NCBI GenBank assembly: GCA_023213315.1
Contig: JAKCPI010002740.1
Coordinates: 186,001-250,000 of the forward strand
DNA length: 64,000 bases
Source: Euborellia annulipes
Lineage: Eukaryota > Arthropoda > Insecta > Dermaptera > Anisolabididae
Direction of reading: 5' to 3'
In this document: positions 22,412 through 32,737 of the stretch, piece by piece
Position numbering within the stretch: the first letter of the stretch is position 1
Layout: each line of letters opens with the position of its first letter
The notes under the pieces: model-generated
What the model saw: the letters and a program-made list of their open reading frames with translations, nothing else
Databases searched by the model: none
Told to the model about the DNA's origin: nothing
Translations under genes and position numbers: made by a program

Positions 22412-22734
22412 CAGGTGTCGGCAACCTTTTTCGGACGGCGGGCCATTTTCAAAATAAAATTTTTTATGCGGCCCGCACATTCAAATATAACAACAAAACA
22501 AAATAAAATTCTTTTTCAATATTTCCGGAGCTTGAAAGAGAGAATGGTTTTTGCTTTTATTTTTCTCATTGTTTGAAACTTTTGATGCCAAGTATCTTTA
22601 TTTTTCTTGATTTTGGAGAGGTCTGAATAGTCTAAAAAAAAAAAAAAAATCATACTAAGTTCACCTTTGGCGGGTCGCGCAAAAAGTTGCAAAGGGCCGC
22701 ATGCGGCCCGCGGACCGCAAGTTGCCGACCCCTG
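22412..22734. mobile_element. hAT MITE with perfect 8 bp target duplication
   Basis: Ends CAGGTGTCGGCAAC and GTTGCCGACCCCTG, flanked by ATTTAAAT at 22404-22411 and 22735-22742. Length 323 bp. The ends are rich in GCGGCCCGC words. A solo end of the same family is at 34565. CAGGGGTCGGCAAC-type ends belong to a widespread hAT group. Confidence 0.9.
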
Positions 22735-22869
22735 ATTTAAATCACAATCATGTTAAGTATATCGTAATTTTTTATTTTTTATTTTATCCAAACTTTAAAT
22801 AAAAATAAAAAAATACATGTCAATTATTTTTTCACTCACCATTTAAAAAGAGATTGGATATTTTAAAAT

Positions 22870-24200
22870 AATTTTTTTGACATTCAAAAAATTATAAAAC
22901 GATTTTTTTTTCGAATTCCTATTTAAAATTATTTTCTTTTATTTAATAAATAGCTTTTTAATAAAAATAAGTTGGCTCTTTGCCTATTAGCACTTTGTTA
23001 AGGTTCTATGGCAAAGGTGATCAGCCAATCAAATTCCATCCTGTGAGAAGAGGATGGATTTGATTGGCCGATTGGGGCCAGTACAGTAGCTGGGGCCCGA
23101 GTCTAACCTCCGCTTTGCTTTATCTTCCATAGGTAAGCCCTGAGGAGCTCATTCGAGCTTCGGCTCGCGTTAAGGGAAGGTCCCCTTAGTGAAAATTTTC
23201 AATTGTGTATCCCAAGCGTCATTTGCATCATGGCCACCATTGGAGGCAGGCGTCCTGAGACCCACGCTCCTTGAAAAATCCGCATTTCTTCTAAACTTTA
23301 AGGCCATTTTAGGTAAATTTCATCTCATTCGTAATTTTAATTCTTTATTTACATATTAATTAATCATAAAAATAATTTCTTAAGAAAAATTTATTTTTTA
23401 TTATATAATAAATACTTTCACATAATAATTGCTAGCCATTGCAATGGATATAATAAAATATTAATTAGGTCATATATTATATAATATTTAAGACCAGAGA
23501 AATAGTATTTGAGAGTAATTAGAGTTAATGTTTAGTTACTTTTTTTTTATTTATTTATTAAATTACCTCGGCCTGCTTAATATTTGACCAAAACTTTAAA
23601 TAGGCTATTTAAATATATAATCAGTGGCCCATTTAAATATACTTAATGACATAGGCTTTTAGCTCAAAAATAATAACCATTTCATATATTACGTTTGATA
23701 AAAAATTAACAAAAAATGGACTTTTTTATATTATAAAATAATAAAAGCATCTCGGGGTCTTCTATTAATTATGGGAAAATCATATCAAATTCATTTTTAG
23801 AATTTTTTTTTTTTAAATATATTGGAGATCACCAGGCAAATGTTTTGTTTATTTTAAAGCATTGGGCAATATTTCTATTTCATATCCCCATCTTCATTAA
23901 GAGATATATGTTTACAACGCAACAAATATTAATTCGAATATTTATTTATATTTTTCAATTAAATTTCTTAATCTTGCTTTGTATCATATTGAAAATGGAA
24001 AAACATTAATTTTGCTTGGATTTTTTTACTTTGCAACAACAAGTCAAAACTTGTTTTGATATCTCAGGCTTTTTGCATTCTTTCCTATAAATGAGTTATT
24101 CGAAAAACGTCCTTTTTTTAAATTTAATTATTTTTTTATTAATTACTTCAACAAGATAAATTTATTTGATATTACCTAATCATCAAAATAAAATTTAACC
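22870..24200 (+). repeat. Segmental duplicate A (pairs with 47.37-48.76 kb)
   Basis: About 1.3 kb aligns with 47370-48760 in the same orientation. Flanking parts align at roughly 85% with many indels, whereas 22970-23335 aligns at roughly 97%. Copy A lacks the MITE that splits copy B at 48179. Confidence 0.8.
22970..23335. other. Highly conserved duplicated core A, CCAAT-rich, possible gene start
   Basis: This GC-richer core is matched at 47422-47795 with about ten differences. It contains CCAATCAAAT at 23025-23034 and, inverted, GATTGGCCGATTGG at 23062-23075, so a hairpin holds three CCAAT boxes. CCATAG|GTAAGC at 23128-23137 is a strong donor. On the plus strand an ATG at 23230 opens only 14 codons. 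On the minus strand ATG at 23307 opens 45 codons to TAA at 23170 (MALKFRRNADFS...), kept in copy B with four codon changes, two of them silent. Promoter plus first exon, or a small gene, are both possible. I do not recognise the peptide. Confidence 0.5.
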
Positions 24201-24620
24201 TTCTGCTCAGTAAATAAAATTTAATTCTATATTATTATAATTGAGTAGTTTCCCGTTTCGTACTATTTTTTATTATGTATTATATTATGTTTAAAAACAT
24301 ATAGGCCTAAATAGAATTTGGCTAGCATCAGCTGAGTCGCCAGGGCATAGAGATCCCCTCGTTGCTTTATAGATTCATTTTCTAATTCAGTAATTTTTGC
24401 TTCATTATTTATTTATTATTGGTTTTCATCTTATACATTTAATGATATGGAAATAATACTTTATATTTAACTTTACATTTCAAATGTTCTTTTGTCCTTT
24501 TGCTTACGTCATTTTCTTAATACTTTAACAAATTTAACTTAATATTAATTATTCCCCTCAAGTCTCTTTATCAATAATCAGGATGTGCAATAGGCTGAAT
24601 TCTTTAATGGTTTGTTTTCT
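24201..24620. other. AT-rich non-coding stretch
   Basis: No feature recognised. Confidence 0.5.
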
Positions 24621-24626
24621 ATTAGG

Positions 24627-24735
24627 GGTCATCCACATATTATGTAACGCGTTAGGGGGGAGGGGTAAAACGTTACTAATTGTGACATGGGGGACCCGGG
24701 GGTTTCTCTAAGCGTGACTTAACAATTCAAAGTTG
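24627..24735 (+). mobile_element. MITE end fragment
   Basis: GGGTCATCCACATATTATGTAACGC followed by a G-rich tract resembles the end of MITEs common in animal genomes. The opposite end was not found. Confidence 0.4.
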
Positions 24736-24875
24736 AATTTATAAAATTTTTTGAGTATGAAAAGATGGGATGAGACTCGCATACTAAAAAAAAAAATAAT
24801 TTTAAGCATCCACTAGCTTTCCTATTGAAATACATGGGAAAATCATTAAAATTGTGATTCTAGACATATTTTTTA

Positions 24876-24992
24876 TACTGGAAGGCAGGTGCAGCCAAGT
24901 ATTAAAAGCCTCTGGATGCTTACAAAATACCGAGAAGTTTCGAGTGAGCATCCAATGGCTTTTAATATTTTGGCTACACCTGCCTTCCAGTA
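24876..24992. mobile_element. Mariner-like MITE, TA target duplication
   Basis: Arms of about 45 nt start TACTGGAAGGCAGGTG and end CACCTGCCTTCCAGTA, flanked by TA on both sides. The 60-80 codon frames on both strands are products of the palindrome. Confidence 0.75.
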
Positions 24993-25138
24993 TAATATCC
25001 ATATCTACAGCCACTTCTCCGAATACTGGACATATTTTTTTCATTTAAATCATTTCTTCTCTCACATAGAGCAAAAAAAAATTTTTATAATAATAAAGTA
25101 AAATATTAATAACCTTTAATTAGACCACTTATATTAAA

Positions 25139-25350
25139 TTTATGAGAAATAAAAACACTAGATCATAAGTTTGAAATATATATTAAAACTTAACATTTGT
25201 AACACTTAATACCTATTTCCACACTCTTGTGTCATCTTCAACGATTTATTAAATGTTACATATGTTGATTTTTAATTAATCATTGTACATATGTGACCTA
25301 ATGTTTTTAATTTCTCATAAATACATAATGTTCCAACCACGGTTAAATCT
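25139..25350. mobile_element. Palindromic insertion, decayed hammerhead-like core, 12 bp target duplication
   Basis: ATTTATGAGAAATAAAAACA pairs with its complement at about 25302-25321. The perfect repeat ACTTATATTAAA flanks it at 25127-25138 and 25351-25362. Bases 25205-25250 on the minus strand read TTGAAGA, a GACAC/GTGTG stem and GAAA, a hammerhead module with its first C changed to T. Confidence 0.7.
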
Positions 25351-25362
25351 ACTTATATTAAA

Positions 25363-26110
25363 ACTATAAAAAGTAAATTAAACCTGAATAATGTAGGTGT
25401 GTAACTGATTAATTAATCAATTAACATGTAACAATAAGTAAGGAAAAAGATGAAAAATATAGGGATTGTATCAGGTTTATATCATGCTGTTCTAATCCAT
25501 TTAGCTATCCTGAATGCATGCATAGTCTAAATACCTACTTATATGCATGAATTGTCGGTATCTTGATGGATTAAACCAGCTTGATGCAACCCTGGCAACT
25601 CTACTATAAATTTATTATGATTTCGACCTTACATCAATCATCGTGTAGATGTCGCTCGTCCTGGACGCGTTACTTAAAGGATATTATAATTTTATATATA
25701 GCTCTTGCTAACTATCGTCCATTGATGCCAAAGCTCATGACGCGAATCTTAAAACCCAGTGACTCTAATGGGTCAGAGCACACGCAGGAGCTTTTTATTT
25801 GTTGTCTGTGCACTGTTTCATTTTCAATGTTGCTCTTATACACCAGTTTATATACACAAGGCAGCTGACAGGGAGGGGGGGGGCATACTCGTACATCACT
25901 AAATGGTTCATGAAAAAAATGAAATATTCAAAGAATCCAGACCATCTCATAGGAGAAAATTTCAAAAAAATATTAAAAAAATAAAAATATCTAAATATCC
26001 CCCCCCCCTATTTTCTGTCAATATTAAAAACATTAAGATTAGGTTTTTGAATATTATTAATAATTTTTTTTTTTTAATATTAAAAGAAATAATTCCTAAC
26101 TCACGTATTA
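25363..26110. other. AT-rich non-coding stretch
   Basis: A GC-richer patch at 25560-25790 has no recognised homology. G and C tracts at 25873-25881 and 26001-26009 hint at MITE remnants. The 95-codon frame at 25581 shows no domain. Confidence 0.4.
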
Positions 26111-26194
26111 AATTTTAATTAAAATTAAATATACAAATTAAACACTAGGTTATTTGTTTCAAAGGTTTTATTAATAAAAAATTGATACTCGATA

Positions 26195-26232
26195 CGTATT
26201 TCGACAATTTCTTGTCATCATTGATCACTTCT
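26195..26232 (-). ncRNA. Hammerhead-like core, P1 type
   Basis: Minus strand: ATGATGA (expected CUGANGA, first base changed), stem II GACAA-GAAA-TTGTC, GAAA, then the palindrome ATACGTAT and C. The 8-nt palindrome could form helix III between two molecules. The first core base is altered, so activity is uncertain. Confidence 0.4.
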
Positions 26233-26330
26233 GATGATGACAAGTAATTTTGAAGCTTAGGCTTTCACAGTTGTTATCATTAATAAAAGAATTTGATTTT
26301 CGGTAAAACTGTGGTTTATTTGTAAAAATT

Positions 26331-26371
26331 ACAACGTTTCGGCCACTCATTCTGTGGCCTTCTTCAGGCAC
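26331..26371 (-). ncRNA. Hammerhead-like core, P2 type
   Basis: Minus strand: TGC, CTGAAGA (fits CUGANGA), A, stem II GGCCAC/GTGGCC (six perfect pairs), GAAA, CGTT, GTA. Helix I would have about three pairs including a wobble. The core is complete. Confidence 0.55.
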
Positions 26372-27050
26372 AATTCAGCTAATATTACAAAGGTTGTTAC
26401 ATCTGTGACAATCAATTCAAATGAGTTTGTCACAGTGTTACAACAGCTTTTGAATTAGTGAATTGTTGAAGAAGCAAGAATGAGTGTGAAAGTTGTAATT
26501 TTAAAATATATACGGTTTTAGAAAATAAATTTTTATTAATAATAACAACTGGAAATAAAAAATTATATATAGAAGTGATCAATATTTGTTGATGAAAATT
26601 AATTGTCGAAAAAGTGTTGATTTTTAATTAATAAAACCTTTGAAACAAATAACCTAGTGTTTAATTTTTATATATAATTTTAATTTACAAAATGTTTCAA
26701 CGAGAGCCAACGGTCGAAAATTTAAATCTTATTAAATTTGAATTTTCTCGATAAAAAAGTTAATAAAATTAAAATTCGCAAATTAAATTTAACAGACAGC
26801 AGTTGGCTCTAAGTGAAACATTAATAAGAAGATAAAATTTATTTTAATTAAAAAAAATATTAGGCAAATAGTAACATGAATATTTGATGTCTGTCCATCT
26901 GTGTGCCTGTCTGTGTGTGAGACAATTTGTGAAAATTTGGTAGAATAGCTCTTAGACAATTTTAATTTGATATTTTTTTAAAAATATTATTATTACTAAT
27001 ATTTAACAAATTTGAGAGTAGGCCTATCTTTATTTTTTGGTGTGCTACGC

Positions 27051-27779
27051 CGCTGGTTCTCAACTTGGGGGCGATCGACTCCCAAGTGGGCGATTAGGTT
27101 ATCAGGGGAGCGATAAATAAGTGGGGGGGGGGGCGATGAGTATTCATGAGGGAAAAAATTATTAGATATTACTAAAATTTAAAAGAATAAAAATCTAAGA
27201 GAAAAATTAGACGATAGTGAGGCTAGAAGAGCAAAAAAATTGTCATAAAAATAAAATAGTCTGAAGATAATTCCAATCTAGTTTCTAAACGTCACTTTTG
27301 TTTTGATTAAATAAAAATTGATCGAAAAAAGATCCATTTTTGTTATTTTCTTCATAAAAAACAAAATATTATTATAATATTTTTAAAAAATTTGGATAGA
27401 GATAGATAATAAAAATCTTGCCTACTACTCCTAGGGTCAGGAGTATTTTTTTAAATAAATTTTTGACATGAATTGTGGTTTATTTTAGTTACTAATTAAT
27501 AATACAATTTAATTTAAAAAAAAATTTCAACGTTTCGGTCACTATTTCTGCAGCTGTTGTATTTATTCACTTTGAAAAGAAAACGTTATCTGAGGAACTT
27601 GAATTATTTTTAACTTTGAAATAAAGTTAAAGATTTTTATACATAAATAAAACTTCTTTATTATTTACACTTTACTTTAAATTAAAATTAGATATACACT
27701 GAAAATGAAAAAGGGTGGGGATAGGGGTTAGTCAACCTCCAGAAAGGGAAGATGGGCCACAAAACGTTGGGAACCACTG
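27051..27779. mobile_element. hAT element remnant, degenerate 8 bp duplication
   Basis: Left end CGCTGGTTCTCAACTTGGGG, right end CGTTGGGAACCACTG. Both match the widespread CAGTGGTTCTCAAC hAT end. Flanks TGCTACGC and TACTACAC agree at 6 of 8 bases. A diverged P2-like segment with ACGTTTCGGTCAC lies at 27525-27560. No transposase frame remains. Confidence 0.65.
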
Positions 27780-27788
27780 TACTACACA

Positions 27789-27833
27789 TTCCATGGCCCA
27801 CAGTAATCGAACCCACGCCTTTCTGTGGGCCAT
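27789..27833. other. Short hairpin containing a tRNA T-arm-like sequence
   Basis: CCATGGCCCACAG pairs with CTGTGGGCCATGG around AATCGAACCCACGCC, whose complement GGGTTCGATTAC resembles a B box. It directly abuts the right side of the hAT remnant. Confidence 0.45.
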
Positions 27834-28733
27834 GGGTCTTTAGGCCCACCAACAAATTTGTTAAATATATCTATAACGTCAGCTGGTCGCGAGGTATTCA
27901 TTGAGATTCAAATATAAAGATCTCAAAAATTATTTAACACTATTATTATATTGAAATAATTACTGTGATAAGTAATATATGTTTTGGAAATGATTATCAA
28001 GTTACTAATATATAAAAGAAAAATTAACTTTTTTATGTCACAATAAAATCAAGAAATTCAGTAATTTAGGGGATTTAAAAAGATCTTGAAAAGTAAAGCA
28101 AAAATTTTTAATTCAATTCAGGTTTGGTATCCCATTCATTTTCAATTAAAGTTGATTTTTTAGCAATTACTTTGTTCCTTTTAACATAGTACATTTCCGA
28201 TTAATTTATAAAATGTAATCAAAAACGGAATTATAATTAAAATGTGGATAGAACAATAAAATACGATGAAAACAATCATAAAAAGTTGAGTTTTAGAAAT
28301 GCTTTCTAATTAAAATCTTTACACTCAATTAAGCGAATGAATTCATCATATTTTAAATTAAAAAAAAAGAAAAAGAAGAAGGAGAAGAAAAAAGAATTTT
28401 TTATTTATTAATGATGAATGTTGCAAATAAATTCGCTTGAAAGTTTCGTTAACTCTAGAAGTTTTAATCGTCGTAAAAAAAAAGACGATGACCATTTAAT
28501 TTATTGATCGCAATCAACAGTGAAATTTATATAATCAAGACGTCTCGATTAACAAGATAAAGAGTTTAAAGTGAGGGGTTGGGGCTCAAATTTTTGGTTA
28601 TATATATATATTTAACAATAAGAATATATACTCGCTCTCAAAATCATGAGCATACTCCTTTCTCATCTGAGTTTTTAATATAGTGAATTAAAAAATCAAA
28701 AATTTAATAAGTTGTTCATTCACTAAGACTAAG
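27834..28733. other. AT-rich non-coding stretch
   Basis: A purine-rich AAGAAGGAGAAG tract lies at about 28369-28392. No other feature recognised. Confidence 0.5.
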
Positions 28734-29006
28734 TTTATTACTTTCTACTACGGGGGTATTAATTAATATACTTATATATAGAAAGTATTGGGTTCATGTC
28801 TAAAATTCAATATCGAGATTTTGATGGATATACCTGGTACACGTTTTGAGGTCCCCTGAGGCCAATTATTCAAGTACTTTTTCAGTTTTTTTCGATTTTC
28901 TCAAAATTGACTTTAACGGTTTTGATTAAAATTTATAAATCAACTATTTTTTAGATACTCTTTAAAAAGTATATCAGTAAAATTTTTCGTGAAAATTATT
29001 TGAAGT

Positions 29007-29292
29007 CAGTGGCGTCATTTCAACTTTTTCTTGGAGGGGGGGGGGCAAATTTTTTTATCTTTGGGGGGGGGGCAAACAATTTTTTTTCTTAAAATTTTCT
29101 TACAAACAGGTACTCAAATTTAGTCCAAAAGATATTTAATTTAATTAATTGTTTAATTTTGTACAGTTTCTGTACTCGTAGATGTATTTTGAAGTATTTT
29201 ATTTAGAATAATATAAAATTTTATAAAAATCAGAGCCCTTGGGGAGGGGGGGAGCAAATGACCCCTGCCCCCCCCCCCCAATGACGCCACTC
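29007..29292. mobile_element. hAT MITE with perfect 8 bp target duplication
   Basis: Ends CAGTGGCGTCATT and AATGACGCCACTC, flanked by TTTGAAGT at 28999-29006 and 29293-29300. The last base is C rather than the expected G. G and C tracts lie next to both ends. Confidence 0.9.
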
Positions 29293-29301
29293 TTTGAAGT
29301 A

Positions 29302-29510
29302 TAGTGAGGGACAATATTAAGTCCCACCCATCCGTTTCTACTTGTGATTATTTAATTGTTTTTATAAAAGAATATGAAAATCTTTATTGGAAATTTTCTA
29401 GGTTTGAACCTTGAAAGTTTCCATTAAAAATACATAATATTTTTTTTTTTAAACAATGTAATAATCACAAGTAGAAAACACATGGGGGGACTTAATATTG
29501 CCCCTCACTG
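29302..29510. mobile_element. Mariner-like MITE, TA target duplication
   Basis: Long inverted ends (TAGTGAGGGACAATATTAAG ... CTTAATATTGCCCCTCACTG) flanked by TA. It starts nine bases after the end of the neighbouring hAT MITE. Confidence 0.85.
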
Positions 29511-29912
29511 TACACTTTACTGATTTAGTATTTCAGGATTTTCAAATTCATTTTCGGCTATTCCTTCCATAGAGTCAATGTTAAATCCCTATGGGGAATT
29601 CCATGTTAATTTCAATTCAAAAGGGGGTCCCTTTCGAACTTTTTACACATTTTTATATAAAAAAATATTTTTCCAATTCTTATGAAATTTTGTAATTGTT
29701 TAGGTTTCATATTGGGTATAAAATATCCAATAGGACATTTATTAAAAAAATCCCTAAAATCAATAGTTAAAAAAAAAAATTTTAAATTTATCTCGTCCAG
29801 AACTTAAAATCATAGTATAATTTTAGTAATAACTTCTGAAGAATGCTTGTTATGCTTCCGAAATATAAATTTAAATTACAAGAATTTTTCCTGCTACCAA
29901 TTAAAGCTTTTT

Positions 29913-30302
29913 GAGATGTAAATAGTGGCTGTGTATGTTGATTAAAGGATAAATGGTAGCAGAGGCAGCCAAAAATAAAAATCTTGAATGCTTAACCAAT
30001 CAGCCGGAGACGTTTCGGTCTATTTATTATAAACCATCCTCAGTCCATTAATTAGTATATTTATGCTCAGAGTTAGTCAGATAATAATTAATATACATTA
30101 TTTTTAAGCCCAAATTTCATTATATACATATATAATAGTTTTCTATTACAATAATGTATATTAATTATTATCTGACTAACTCTGAGCATAAATATACTAA
30201 TTAATGGACTGAGGATGGTTTATAATAAATAGACGAAACGTCTCCGGCTGATTGGTTAAGCATTCAGAGATTTTCATTGCTGCCTCTGCTCCATTTATCC
30301 TT
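29913..30302. mobile_element. Large palindromic insertion with hammerhead-like cores in both arms
   Basis: Arms of about 155 nt (from 29941 and to 30306) are near-perfect complements (ATTAAAGGATAAATGG...). A 14 bp direct repeat with one mismatch (AATTAAAGCTTTTT / AATTAAAGATTTTT) lies at 29899-29912 and 30303-30316. Hammerhead-like modules are at 30006-30046 (minus) and 30206-30245 (plus). Confidence 0.75.
30006..30046 (-). ncRNA. Hammerhead-ribozyme-like core
   Basis: Minus strand: GGA, CTGAGGA (fits CUGANGA), stem-loop II of about seven pairs with one mismatch, GAAA, CGTC, TCC. GGA and TCC pair as helix I and the cleavage triplet would be GUC. The plus-strand partner at 30206-30245 has lost one C at the base of stem II. 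Confidence 0.6.
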
Positions 30303-30316
30303 TAATTAAAGATTTT

Positions 30317-31370
30317 TTCATCCTCATATAAAAAAAAAAATTTAAATTTTAATCCCAAACATGACACGCTCTTGAAATAGTTTCTTTCATTTTTAAAACA
30401 GAATAAAATTGACTAAAATATTATATTAAAGAAAAATACAAAATTTTATTACTTATTAAATCCTTCTTTACCGAATGACCGAGAACGACTGTTTTTAGAG
30501 AATCAGAATATAAAAGACAAGAGCAATGTGTGATTTTATTACAAGCATATACTATCCTCGCCTTAGGTGCCCATAACCAGGGAAATCTCGTCCCCTGGAC
30601 GATGCCTCTTTGAAAGATCTAACTTTATATAGATTTTTGTTTTTATTATTGAAAAAAGAAATATATTTCTTTTATATTTATTTATAAAAAAATTTATAAT
30701 CTTACTCCAGCAGTCAAAACGCCCACGAGAGGATGATTACAATGAAATTTTTTCAGATTTAATTAATTCATATACCAATACAGGTCATAGTTTAACCTCC
30801 CCCCTCCCATTTAGCAAAATTAAAAAATGGGGTTTATATAGATACTTATTTCTATATATAAAAAAGTATAACAAAAATTAAAATATATTTTTCCCCTTAA
30901 TATTTGTAATAAATAAATGCCCTCATATCCCAAAAAAAAGATCTAAATTTTTTTTTTTCTGATTACTGCTCACCTCACATTCGTGAAATTTTATTGAACT
31001 GGTAAAAGTTTTCGATTGGACATATCTGTTTTAGAGCATGTACTTAATTAACTTTTATGAATTTTTTTTTATATATAACAAGTTAAAACAAAATAAATGA
31101 TTTTATTCATGATTTAATCCAGGAATTAATCAAATGGGCTTGTTATATAAACAAAAGAGTTTCATAAAAGCTTACAAAAAAGATGGTCTATATAATATGT
31201 AAAATGTTATATATTATTGTGAATATTGATCTGAGGAAACAAATCATTTAAAAATAAAATTGTTTTTTTTTTGTGATCTTGTGAAAATTAAGATACAAAA
31301 AAAAAAAAAAAAAATAATAATAATAATAAATATAAAACAAAAAATTAATCTAACGCTCTCCCGTGAGAAT
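30317..31370. other. AT-rich non-coding stretch
   Basis: A short (AAT)n microsatellite lies at about 31311-31331. No gene recognised. Confidence 0.5.
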
Positions 31371-31625
31371 TTTTTTTTTAACACTCACCCACACATGCAC
31401 ACAGTCTTTTTGGCAACTTAGGGCACATAAGACTTTATACGATAACCATTATTTTTATAATATATTAATATATTCCAATAGGTCTATATTTGGGGTCGAG
31501 GCATTTTTATTTAAGCCATTTGGTATACAAACTACTTAAATAAAATCATCGGACTGCCTGGGATCCGAACTCGCGACCCTTGGTATAGAAGGCAGGCGCA
31601 CTACCAACTACACCAAGGCCGAGAA
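31371..31625 (-). mobile_element. tRNA-derived SINE, copy 2
   Basis: Head at 31555-31622 on the minus strand: A-box-like TGGTGTAGTTGG (one mismatch), then about 45 nt on, B-box-like AGTTCGGATCC. The body shares the GACTGCCTGGGATCC and TTATTTAAGCCATTTGG features of copies 1 and 3. The T-rich end is at the left. Confidence 0.8.
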
Positions 31626-31654
31626 AATTTTTATCTTATAAACTATGATTACTC

Positions 31655-32030
31655 AAAGGCTCACTTCATGTGAGTACGTGAATGAAGACCACAAGTTACT
31701 TAAGCTAAGGCTGACAATTTTTTTTTACTCATTCCACTCCCTTCAAGTTTGACTCTAATAGGGGATCTGATAATACCGACTGTTAGACTAGTTTGCCATC
31801 TTTTGCAAGAGTGCTGAACTATTTGACAGTTAATTTTTAAATTAATCATCTAAGCTTTAAATTTTTCTTAATAGCATTGAAAAATTCCTTATAATAGTTT
31901 AGTTTTTTACTTTTTCTTTCCCTAAAATATAGATAGAAAGTATGCGATTCATGTCAAAAATTCGATTTCGAGATTTTTTTAAAGTACGTTTAGACGGCCA
32001 CTCCTACTCCCTCTTAAGTCTTCTTCTAAA
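31655..32030. repeat. Composite: dispersed GTACGTGAAT repeat and duplicated flank
   Basis: 31657-31705 is a diverged copy of the GTACGTGAATGGCGACC repeat. 31777-32015 matches 4690-5110, but is interrupted at 31911-31976 by a family A end fragment (TTTTTACTTTTTCTTTCCC ... CGATTTCGAG). Confidence 0.6.
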
Positions 32031-32089
32031 AAAAAATAACTAAAGCAGAATATTAATAACTTGTTAATTTATTTGTGCACATGGAAATT

Positions 32090-32420
32090 ACCGATGGCAA
32101 TTTAATCGGAAGCGGCGTTAGCCGAACATTGATTCCGTGAGAGAGAGAGAGAGAAGGTGGATGGGGAAGAGAGAGACTCCCTTGCGCCAAATTTGAGGTC
32201 GCAGTTGGGGTCCTTGAATATGGATGAGGGGATAAATCAGTCCCAACAACTCGGGGAGAGTCAGCAGAATCAAATTACTTGCAAACTTTCCGAGAAATCA
32301 TCAGCCTTTTGCAATAAGCACAGGACGACATTGAAGACAGCGTGCCGCCAACGGGCAGCTGAATAAATAACCGTTTAACCGAGATAACGGTGATTAAAAC
32401 GGTACATTGAACGAAATCGG
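32090..32420 (+). other. GC-richer single-copy block with a possible short coding frame
   Basis: A forward frame with near-balanced composition runs to TGA/TAA at about 32366 (…NMDEGINQSQQLGESQ…). The first ATG in frame is at 32220, giving only about 48 codons. A frame-opening GTG lies at 32157. A (GA)n tract precedes it. It is not repeated in this window. It might be a terminal exon, but I recognise no domain. Confidence 0.25.
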
Positions 32421-32737
32421 AATTAAATCGAGTTTAATTTCAATATTATAGTTACTTCATGTTATTAGAAGTGTGCACTTATCAGACGAAAATCTAAATT
32501 AATAAGAAAATGAAGGGATATGGAAAATGTTTTAAAGTCAAATAAAACTGATTATTCAAAAGAAATACTTATCTATAAAATATATCATTTATTATCAGCT
32601 AGTATAAATCGCCACTCTTCAGTGAGGACATCTTTGTATAGGCCTAAGTTTTTCTCGATTAAACCACATTCTACGATACTTAGAACCGACAGAAGGGCGC
32701 AATAGTATCTCACTTGCACCAAGAGCTGATACAGATA

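Larger units (their letters stand above)
26114..26690. mobile_element. P1-family palindrome split by a second palindrome (P2)
   Basis: The outer arms (26128-26230 and 26578-26675) carry the same AACACTAGGTTATTTGTTTC sequence as the 3.3 kb element. A hammerhead-like module lies at 26195-26232. Between the arms sits the P2 element (about 26250-26572), starting TTTCACAGTTGTTATCATTA and ending near AATAATAACAAC, with its own module at 26331-26371. Confidence 0.75.
28734..29735 (+). repeat. Family A repeat (long form) hosting two MITEs
   Basis: Body segments at 28734-29006 and 29513-29735 are continuous in the family consensus (GAAAATTATTTGAAGT then ACACTTTACTGAT). The sequence between consists of a hAT MITE and a mariner-like MITE inserted next to each other. 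Confidence 0.85.

Noticed and set aside
32157..32366. Complete small gene starting at GTG
   Set aside because: Eukaryotic context makes a GTG start unlikely and the first ATG is well inside; kept only as a possible exon.
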